From Eikenella glucosivorans (GTDB lineage Bacteria > Pseudomonadota > Gammaproteobacteria > Burkholderiales > Neisseriaceae), in assembly GCF_016025525.2 (NCBI RefSeq), contig NZ_JACSGR010000001.1, forward strand, positions 310,001 to 374,000: a stretch of DNA of 64,000 nt. The letters are read 5' to 3'. Numbering within the stretch: position 1 is the first letter of the stretch; each line of letters starts with the position of its first letter. The notes below the pieces were generated by a model. It did not search any database. It was not told where the DNA came from and saw nothing but the letters and a program-made list of their open reading frames with translations. Positions 58,282 to 64,000 of the stretch are shown here, piece by piece. Position numbers and translations under genes: made by a program.

Positions 58282-59850
58282 ATGAAACGAGCAATTATCT
58301 ACGTGCGGGTCAGCACTGCCCGCCAAGCCGATGAGGGCATTTCCATCGATGCCCAAACCGACCAATGTAAAAAGAAAGCCAAAGAGCTTGGCGCCAGCGT
58401 GTTGCAGATATTCCGCGATGAAGGCGTCACCGGCACTTCAGCCATGAAGCGCCAGGCATTTCAGCGCGCCATCCATTACTGCGCGGTAAACGATGTGGAC
58501 TATTTCATTGTGTGGTCTACTTCGCGATTTGCCCGCAATAAGCTGGATGCCGCCAGTTACAAACTGCTGCTGCGCGAAAGTGGCACCCGCCTAGTGTATG
58601 CCTCAATGAATATCGATAGCGATACCGACGAAGGCTGGTTCACCGATTCGATTATGGAGATTATGGATGAGCAGGTGTCGCGCCAAATCAGCCGAGACAC
58701 CCGCCGCGCCATGCTGAAAAACGCGGAAGAAGGCTGGTTCAACGGCGGCCGTGCACCGTTCGGCTATCAAATTATGACTCAAAATAAACGCCGTAAACTG
58801 GTGCCGAACGATGCCGAAAAAACTCTAGTACAGGAAGCCTTCCGCCGCTTTGCCGCCGGAGAAAGCGCATTGGCAATTGCCCGTAGTTTTGCCAGCCGCG
58901 GCTATACCCGGCGCGGAGCGGAATGGCAGGCAGCCAGCCTGTCACATATGCTGAAGAACCGTGTCTATCTCGGACAAACTGTGTATAACAAAACCAGTAA
59001 CCGTAAAACCAATCCGCCAGAAGACTGGGTAATACGCCAAACCCACGAGCCGCTGATCTCGGAAGAGGAATTTGAAAACGCTCAGCGGCGTTTCCAGCCT
59101 CGTCATGTGGCGGCAGGCAGCCCTTCTAGCAGCTTCCTGTTTACTGGATTATTGCGATGCGGTCGATGTGGCAAGGCGATGGTTATTGAGACTGCGACCA
59201 GCAAAACTAAGCGCCGCTACAATTACTACAATTGCAGTGGAGCCCGCAAAGGCTGCGACTGCATCATGCGGCGTATCCCTGCCGAAAAGATAGATGACTA
59301 CCTGCTCAATATCGTTATCGACAAATTGCTTACTCAAGATGTAGTCAGTGATTTCATCGGCAAAGCTTATCAAAAGTATGCTGAAAAACGTGCCGGGGAT
59401 GCCCAGCAGCGTAAACTGCTGCAAAGCGAACTGACCGAACTGCGCCGCCGCCGCAATGCTCTATTTGAATTGGTCGAATCTGGGCTGACTGGTTCAGACA
59501 GCCGCTCCCTGCTTGAGCGACTGGCCGGCTATGATGAACGGGAGCAAATCCTGCTCGTCGAACTTGATAAGCTAGATTCTGCACCAAGTGTTGAGAAAAT
59601 TCCTGAAATTGATATTGATAGCGCCCTAACCACACTAAAAAATATCATTTTAAACACAAGAAATGCAAAAAAGCTCCGCATTCTATTGCAGAGCTTTATC
59701 CAAAAAATCGATGTCAATCCTACCGATGTAGTTATTCACTACCACCCAGAACGGGTTATTCATGATTCCACTGGGGTTCATAGTACGAAAGGTTGGCACG
59801 CCCACGGGGATTCGAACCCCGGTTGCCGCCGTGAAAGGGCAGTGTCCTAG
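58282..59850 (+). CDS. int: Large serine recombinase (phage integrase)
   Basis: 522 residues. Resolvase domain 1-150 with nucleophile Ser 11 in IIYVRVSTARQADEGIS and FARNKLDAASYKLLL; recombinase domain about 160-265 (PFGYQIMTQNKRRKLVPND; RGAEWQAASLSHMLKN); zinc ribbon (LLRCGRCGKAM, YYNCSGARKGCDC); coiled coil about 365-415. The last 15 codons and stop are read from tRNA-Glu, past the attachment core, so the C-terminus is host-encoded. In circular phage DNA the frame would run 45 further codons from the core to TAG 17829. Confidence 0.9.
   Translation: MKRAIIYVRVSTARQADEGISIDAQTDQCKKKAKELGASVLQIFRDEGVTGTSAMKRQAFQRAIHYCAVNDVDYFIVWSTSRFARNKLDAASYKLLLRESGTRLVYASMNIDSDTDEGWFTDSIMEIMDEQVSRQISRDTRRAMLKNAEEGWFNGGRAPFGYQIMTQNKRRKLVPNDAEKTLVQEAFRRFAAGESALAIARSFASRGYTRRGAEWQAASLSHMLKNRVYLGQTVYNKTSNRKTNPPEDWVIRQTHEPLISEEEFENAQRRFQPRHVAAGSPSSSFLFTGLLRCGRCGKAMVIETATSKTKRRYNYYNCSGARKGCDCIMRRIPAEKIDDYLLNIVIDKLLTQDVVSDFIGKAYQKYAEKRAGDAQQRKLLQSELTELRRRRNALFELVESGLTGSDSRSLLERLAGYDEREQILLVELDKLDSAPSVEKIPEIDIDSALTTLKNIILNTRNAKKLRILLQSFIQKIDVNPTDVVIHYHPERVIHDSTGVHSTKGWHAHGDSNPGCRRERAVS
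59794..59802 (+). other. attR core of the prophage
   Basis: TGGCACGCC at the CCA end of tRNA-Glu, matching 17685-17693. It also lies in the integrase reading frame (codons TGG CAC GCC). Confidence 0.75.
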
Positions 59851-59869
59851 GCCTCTAGACGATGGGCGC
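59794..59869 (-). tRNA. tRNA-Glu (anticodon TTC)
   Basis: 76 nt with encoded CCA. Acceptor stem GCGCCCA pairs with TGGGCGT (a G-U pair at the end), anticodon loop CTTTCAC gives TTC, and the T arm is CGGGG-TTCGAAT-CCCCG. The 3' end is the phage attachment site and the tRNA remains intact. On the plus strand it hosts the integrase stop. Confidence 0.95.
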
Positions 59870-59946
59870 ATTCGCATGAGAGGCGCGCATTATACTGATG
59901 CGCGCCAGGCTGTCAAGCGGTGCCGGGGATTGCTTGGCGGCCGGGG

Positions 59947-60055
59947 ATTGAGCTTCGTTGAAGCCCACGTTTTTAGCTTCGCAGAAACTCAGCTTTACTT
60001 CGCAAAATATCGTTTTAGCGAAATTTGCTTCACTCATTTTCAGGTAGCCTGTTGC
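59947..60055. repeat. Composite intergenic repeat linked to an eikDUS
   Basis: The gap between tRNA-Glu and rdgC holds AGCTTCGTTGAAGC, TTTAGCTTCGCAGAAACT and diverged copies, ending in TTTTCAGGTAGCCT. The TTTAGCTKCSCAGAAACT core recurs at 7484 and 61818. Confidence 0.6.
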
Positions 60056-60152
60056 GCCAGCGGGGCTGCATGGGCAGTTTGGGAGAAACGGCAAACGGGC
60101 GGGATTGGCGGTATAATGCCGCGCTTTGAAACAAACGGAAGCAGCAAGCAAA

Positions 60153-61052
60153 ATGTGGTTTAAACAAGTCAGCTTTTACCCCCTGAGCAAAGACAAACTG
60201 CCGGATGTGGAAACCTTATCCGCCAAGCTGGAGGAGGCCGCGTTTGCGCCGCCGCAGGGCTTGGATTGGTTTGGCGAGGGCTTTGCGCCGCCGCAGGCTT
60301 TTTCGCCGGAATGGGTATTCCCCGCCGATTTCACGTGGGGCGTGGCGCTGAAAAAATCGGAAAAGGTGCTGCCGGCCGGCGTGATCCGCGAGATTTTGGA
60401 AGAGAAAGTGGCCGAAATCCAGGAAGCGGAGGCGCGCACGGTGGGGCGCAAGGAAAAGCAGGAGCTGAAAGAGCAGATTACCGACGACCTGCTGCCCCGC
60501 GCCTTTACCCGCAGCAGCAAAACCGAAGCCGTGTGCGACACGCGCAGCGGCTTTTTGCTGGTGAACCAGGCATCGGCCGCCCGTGCGGAAAACCTGCTGG
60601 CCAAGCTGCGTGAGGCTTTGGGCGGCTTGGAGGCCAAGCTGCCGAACACCAAACAATCGCCCTCTTCGCTGATGACCGAATGGCTGCTGCAAGGTGCCTG
60701 CGGCGGCGGCTTCGAGCTGGATGATATGTGCGAACTCAAGGGCGCGGGCGATGCGGCGCCCACGGTGCGCGTGTCGAAGCAGGATTTGACCGCCGAAGAA
60801 GTGGTGCAGCATGTGAAAAACGGCAAAACGGTTACCCAGCTCGGGCTGGTGTGGCGCGAGCAGATTGCCTTTGTGCTCACTCAGGATTTCACGCTCAAGC
60901 GCATTCAGTATCTGGACGTGCTGCAGGAGGAGGCGGAAAGCCACGGCGACGATGCGGCGAGCCTGGCCTTCGCTTCGCAGGTGCTGATGGCCGAGGGCTT
61001 GTCGGCGCTGCTGCACGAGCTGGTGGCGCTGCTGGGCGGCTGGCAGGATTGA
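60153..61052 (+). CDS. rdgC: Recombination-associated protein RdgC
   Basis: 299 residues starting MWFKQVSFYPLSKDKLPDVE, with FVLTQDFTLKRIQYLDVLQ and LMTEWLLQGACGGGFELDDM typical of RdgC. RdgC forms a ring on double-stranded DNA and limits RecA; in Neisseria it affects pilin variation. ATG 60153 is the family start. Confidence 0.94.
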   Translation: MWFKQVSFYPLSKDKLPDVETLSAKLEEAAFAPPQGLDWFGEGFAPPQAFSPEWVFPADFTWGVALKKSEKVLPAGVIREILEEKVAEIQEAEARTVGRKEKQELKEQITDDLLPRAFTRSSKTEAVCDTRSGFLLVNQASAARAENLLAKLREALGGLEAKLPNTKQSPSSLMTEWLLQGACGGGFELDDMCELKGAGDAAPTVRVSKQDLTAEEVVQHVKNGKTVTQLGLVWREQIAFVLTQDFTLKRIQYLDVLQEEAESHGDDAASLAFASQVLMAEGLSALLHELVALLGGWQD

Positions 61053-61053
61053 G

Positions 61054-61092
61054 TTTTCAGGTAGCCTGCTGCGCCAAAAGGCTACCTGAAAA
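61054..61092. terminator. Inverted eikDUS pair after rdgC
   Basis: Opposed uptake sequences with a 10-base loop, 2 bp after the rdgC stop. Confidence 0.75.
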
Positions 61093-61115
61093 ATATCAGC
61101 CAAAAGGAAGGCATA

Positions 61116-61781
61116 ATGACACAACAAGAATACGCGGAATATCTGTTCAAGCTCTTAGGCGAAGAGCCGCAACCTCCCGACCAATATGGCGGCTGGGAAG
61201 ATTTCTTCTACGGCCTGTTCCAAAGCTTCATGCCCGGCGGCGAAGGCGTGGCTGCCGTGTTCGAACCGCTGGAACGCGGGCAGGAACTGCTGGCGCGTAT
61301 TCTGCCTGTGTATCAAAGCACTTTCGAGCGCAACTCGGCAATCCTCGAAAGCGGTTATGCCCCCGGCTATTTCTGCCCGCCCGCGCAAAGTGAGGCCGAA
61401 GCGCAAAAAACCGGCGAGAAGCTGTTGGCCGGACTGCAAGAATTTGCCCGCTTTGCCGAAGACGAAGAATTGCTTGCCGCCCTCGCCGCCGTTAAAGAAA
61501 TACGCTTCGGCAAGCCCGATGACGAATACAACGAAACGGCAGAGCTGCTTGGCGAAGCGTTTGACGAATGGCGGATTGGCAACACCGACCACGACAGCCC
61601 CGCACAAGTGCTGGCCGAAGCCTATTATTCGGTAAACTGCGACTACTATCTCGCCGCCTACCTGCAATACCCGCTATTCCGCAGCAAACCCGAGAGCGAT
61701 TTCCTGCGCCCCTATTTTGATTTGTGGCAGCAGGGCTACGGCTTTGCCTTAGACAAAGACAGCCTGTATCTCACCCAATAA
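61116..61781 (+). CDS. Unknown acidic protein
   Basis: 221 residues, acidic, helical, no signal peptide (AEYLFKLLGEEPQPPDQYGG; LLAGLQEFARFAEDEELLAA). AAAAGGAAG lies 7 bases before the ATG. No family recognised. Between two eikDUS elements, so probably single. Confidence 0.7.
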   Translation: MTQQEYAEYLFKLLGEEPQPPDQYGGWEDFFYGLFQSFMPGGEGVAAVFEPLERGQELLARILPVYQSTFERNSAILESGYAPGYFCPPAQSEAEAQKTGEKLLAGLQEFARFAEDEELLAALAAVKEIRFGKPDDEYNETAELLGEAFDEWRIGNTDHDSPAQVLAEAYYSVNCDYYLAAYLQYPLFRSKPESDFLRPYFDLWQQGYGFALDKDSLYLTQ

Positions 61782-61792
61782 ACATCAGTAAA

Positions 61793-61862
61793 GGCTACCT
61801 GAAAACCAACCGGCAATTTTTAGCTGCGCAGAAACTCGCGAAGCTCGTTTTCAGGTAGCCTC
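61793..61862. terminator. eikDUS pair with composite repeat between
   Basis: Opposed uptake sequences enclosing TTTAGCTGCGCAGAAACT, as at 7484 and 59971. Confidence 0.6.
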
Positions 61863-61892
61863 CAAGCAAAACCCCCAACATAGGACAACACC

Positions 61893-62459
61893 ATGAGCAT
61901 CAAATCCGACCGCTGGATCCGCCGCATGGCCAAAGAACACGGCATGATCGAGCCCTTCGAACCCAATCAAATCAAAGAGCAAGACGGCCGCCGCATCATC
62001 TCCTACGGCACATCGAGCTACGGCTACGACATCCGCTGCGCCAACGAATTCAAAATTTTCACCAACATCAACAGCACCATCGTCGACCCGAAAAACTTCG
62101 ACCCGAAAAACTTCGTTACCGTGGAAGACGACTGCTGCATCATCCCCCCCAACTCCTTCGCCCTGGCGCGCACCGTGGAATACTTCCGTATCCCGCGCAA
62201 CGTGCTCACCGTGTGCCTGGGCAAATCCACCTACGCCCGCTGCGGCATCATCGTGAACGTCACCCCCTTCGAGCCCGAGTGGGAAGGCTACGTTACCCTC
62301 GAATTTTCCAACACCACCCCGCTGCCCGCCAAAATCTACGCCGGCGAAGGCGTGGCGCAGGTGCTCTTTTTCGAGAGCGACGAAGTGTGCGAAACCTCCT
62401 ACAAAGACCGCAAAGGCAAATACATGGGGCAAACCGGCGTAACCCTGCCCAAGGCGTGA
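61893..62459 (+). CDS. dcd: dCTP deaminase
   Basis: 188 residues; converts dCTP to dUTP. SAM-independent trimeric dUTPase-like fold with LGKSTYARCGIIVNVTPFEP and EWEGYVTLEFSNTTPLPAKI, and SYGTSSYGYDIR at the N-terminal third. Length is normal. Confidence 0.95.
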   Translation: MSIKSDRWIRRMAKEHGMIEPFEPNQIKEQDGRRIISYGTSSYGYDIRCANEFKIFTNINSTIVDPKNFDPKNFVTVEDDCCIIPPNSFALARTVEYFRIPRNVLTVCLGKSTYARCGIIVNVTPFEPEWEGYVTLEFSNTTPLPAKIYAGEGVAQVLFFESDEVCETSYKDRKGKYMGQTGVTLPKA

Positions 62460-62482
62460 AAGGCATCAGCCGCCGCCATGAT

Positions 62483-62526
62483 AAAGGCTACCTGAAAATC
62501 GAAAACCGGTTTTCAGGTAGCCTTTT
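62483..62526. terminator. Inverted eikDUS pair between dcd and purA
   Basis: Perfect opposed uptake sequences between converging genes; can end both. Confidence 0.85.
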
Positions 62527-62547
62527 AAGGTATCGGAATCTGGCGGT

Positions 62548-63849
62548 TTAAGCCGCAAACGGATGCCGCAACACGATGGTTTCCACGCGGTCGGGGCCGG
62601 TGGAAACGATGGCTATGGGGGCGCCGCACACTTCTTCGATGCGTTTCAGGTAGCCTTTGGCGTTGGCCGGCAAGGCGTCGAAGCTTTGCACGCCGAAGGT
62701 GGATTCGCTCCAGCCGGGCAGGGTTTCGTAGATGGGGGTGCAGCCGGCCACGGCATCGCTGCCGAAGGGCAGGATGTCGGTGGTGCTGCCGTTTGGCAGG
62801 GTGTAGCCGGTGCAGATTTTGATTTCGGGAATGCCGTCCATCACGTCGAGCTTGGTAATGCACAGGCCGCTGATGCCGTTGATTTGGATGGTGCGTTTGA
62901 GCGCGGCGGCGTCAAACCAGCCGCAGCGGCGGGCGCGGCCGGTAACCGAGCCGAATTCGTTGCCGCGCTCGGCCAGGCCGGCACCGGTGTCGTCGAACAG
63001 CTCAGTGGGGAAGGGGCCGGAGCCGACGCGGGTGGTGTAGGCCTTGACGATGCCGAGCACGTAATCCAGCGCCTGCGGCGGCACGCCTGCGCCGGCGGAG
63101 GCGGCGCCTGAGAGGCAGTTGGACGAGGTAACGAAGGGATAGGTGCCGTAGTCGATATCGAGCAGGCTGCCTTGCGCGCCTTCAAACAGCAGGCGCTCGC
63201 CGCGCTGGAGGGTGTCGTAGAGCTTGCGCGACACGTCGGCGAGCATGGGCAGGATGCGCTCTTTGAAGCTGTTGATTTTGGCCATCACGTCGCTGAACTG
63301 TACGGGCTGGGCGCCGTGCAGGTGCTGGAGCTGCACGTTGTAAAACTCGAGGTTGGCGCGCAGTTTGGCTTCGAGGGCGGCGGGGTCGGCCAAATCGCCG
63401 AGGCGGATGGCGCGGCGGGCAACCTTGTCTTCATAGGCCGGGCCGATGCCGCGGCCGGTGGTGCCGATTTTGCCGGCGCCTTTGGAGGCTTCGCGGGCGT
63501 GGTCGAGCGCCACGTGGTAGGGCAGGATCATGGGGCAGGTGGGGGCGATGTGCAGGCGTTGTGCCACGTTGGGCACGCCGCCGGCGGCGAGCTCGTCGAT
63601 TTCGCCCAAGAGGGCTTCGGGGGAAACCACCACGCCGGAGCCGATGTAGCAGTGCAGGTTTTCATGCAGGATGCCGCTGGGGATGAGGCGCAGCACGGTT
63701 TTTTTGCCGTTCACCACCAGGGTGTGCCCGGCGTTGTGCCCGCCTTGGAAACGCACCACGCCGGCGCATTCTTCGGCCAGCCAGTCTACGATTTTGCCTT
63801 TGCCTTCGTCGCCCCACTGCGCGCCGATGACCACGATGTTTTTTGCCAT
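62548..63849 (-). CDS. purA: Adenylosuccinate synthetase
   Basis: 433 residues; joins IMP and aspartate using GTP in AMP synthesis. GQWGDEGKGK-type loop appears as GAQWGDEGKGKIVDWLAEE, then GGHNAGHTLVVNGKK, GRGIGPAYEDKVARRAIR and the late RCGWFDAAALKR. ATG 63849 is used; the frame extends upstream only through uptake sequences. An in-frame eikDUS encodes KGYLKRIE near the C-terminus. Confidence 0.96.
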   Translation of the reverse strand: MAKNIVVIGAQWGDEGKGKIVDWLAEECAGVVRFQGGHNAGHTLVVNGKKTVLRLIPSGILHENLHCYIGSGVVVSPEALLGEIDELAAGGVPNVAQRLHIAPTCPMILPYHVALDHAREASKGAGKIGTTGRGIGPAYEDKVARRAIRLGDLADPAALEAKLRANLEFYNVQLQHLHGAQPVQFSDVMAKINSFKERILPMLADVSRKLYDTLQRGERLLFEGAQGSLLDIDYGTYPFVTSSNCLSGAASAGAGVPPQALDYVLGIVKAYTTRVGSGPFPTELFDDTGAGLAERGNEFGSVTGRARRCGWFDAAALKRTIQINGISGLCITKLDVMDGIPEIKICTGYTLPNGSTTDILPFGSDAVAGCTPIYETLPGWSESTFGVQSFDALPANAKGYLKRIEEVCGAPIAIVSTGPDRVETIVLRHPFAA

Positions 63850-63881
63850 GATGTTGTTGCCTTTGTTGGAATAATGGATTG

Positions 63882-63924
63882 GGTTTTCAGGTAGCCTTTG
63901 CAGGAATGGGGCTACCTGAAAAAT
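63882..63924. terminator. Inverted eikDUS pair upstream of purA
   Basis: Two opposed uptake sequences with a short loop; a third single copy lies at 63969-63983. Confidence 0.6.
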
Positions 63925-64000
63925 ATGCGGTGTTTGCCGTGATGCCGAATGGCAGGATGGCTTTGATGTTTTCAGGTAGCCTTTTGCCAATAGGGAAGGC

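Larger units (their letters stand above)
17694..59802. mobile_element. Integrated prophage of about 42.1 kb with Mu-like virion genes
   Basis: Bounded by 9-bp cores at 17685-17693 and 59794-59802, 42,109 bp apart. The order is: activator-like gene, XerC-like recombinase, origin-like region, Dam/Com and small early genes, primase-helicase, recombinase, CII/Cro/CI switch, lysis, tail, an accessory island, head, packaging and integrase. Structural genes match Mu and its relatives, but no MuA or MuB is present. The tape-measure gene carries an amber codon, so particle production is doubtful. Confidence 0.92.

Overview
The window is a Neisseriaceae chromosome, most likely an Eikenella. The DNA uptake sequence AGGCTACCTGAA (the Eikenella dialect, eikDUS) occurs dozens of times, often as inverted pairs acting as terminators. 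The housekeeping genes and the dnaN-dnaA // rpmH-rnpA-yidD-yidC order fit this family.

Layout. (1) 1-17,6xx is host: dnaN (its last few codons lie outside), dnaA, rpmH, rnpA, yidD, yidC, a PPK2 kinase, an opacity-like porin between two copies of an 82-bp repeat, trmA, a RidA protein, apaH, an MliC/ACP-like lipoprotein, tpx, a ScsD-like thioredoxin, an AT-rich orphan HNH endonuclease, and mfd. Mfd carries an in-frame block of about 200 codons made of uptake sequences and short palindromic repeats. (2) 17,694-59,802 is a prophage of about 42.1 kb, inserted at the 3' end of tRNA-Glu by a large serine recombinase. A 9-bp core (TGGCACGCC) is present at both ends. (3) 59,794-64,000 is host again: tRNA-Glu, rdgC, an unknown gene, dcd and purA.

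The prophage has a Mu-like virion (MuF head protein, sheath, tube, gpN, gpP, gp45-gp48, DUF2635, gp37-like) but no MuA/MuB transposition genes. It instead carries a site-specific integrase, a Toprim/ATPase primase-helicase, a XerC/D-like recombinase beside an iteron-rich origin-like region, a Com-like zinc finger with a Dam methylase, and a CI/Cro-type switch with three operators. Late genes run leftward in three units. Each starts near a copy of a 23-bp motif, and two copies sit directly behind a terminator.

Best candidate for something new: the MuF head-morphogenesis protein ends in a RelA/SpoT-like nucleotidyltransferase domain. It is followed, with a 4-bp overlap, by a 74-codon acidic ORF. 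This looks like a phage-borne MuF polymorphic toxin with its immunity protein. Other notable points: the attachment core lies inside the integrase reading frame, so integration changes the integrase C-terminus; protease, scaffold and capsid are fused in one ORF; the tape-measure gene has an in-frame amber codon, so the prophage is probably defective; an accessory island with an Icd/C4-like locus interrupts the tail genes; and a catalytically degenerate recombinase is coupled to the repressor.
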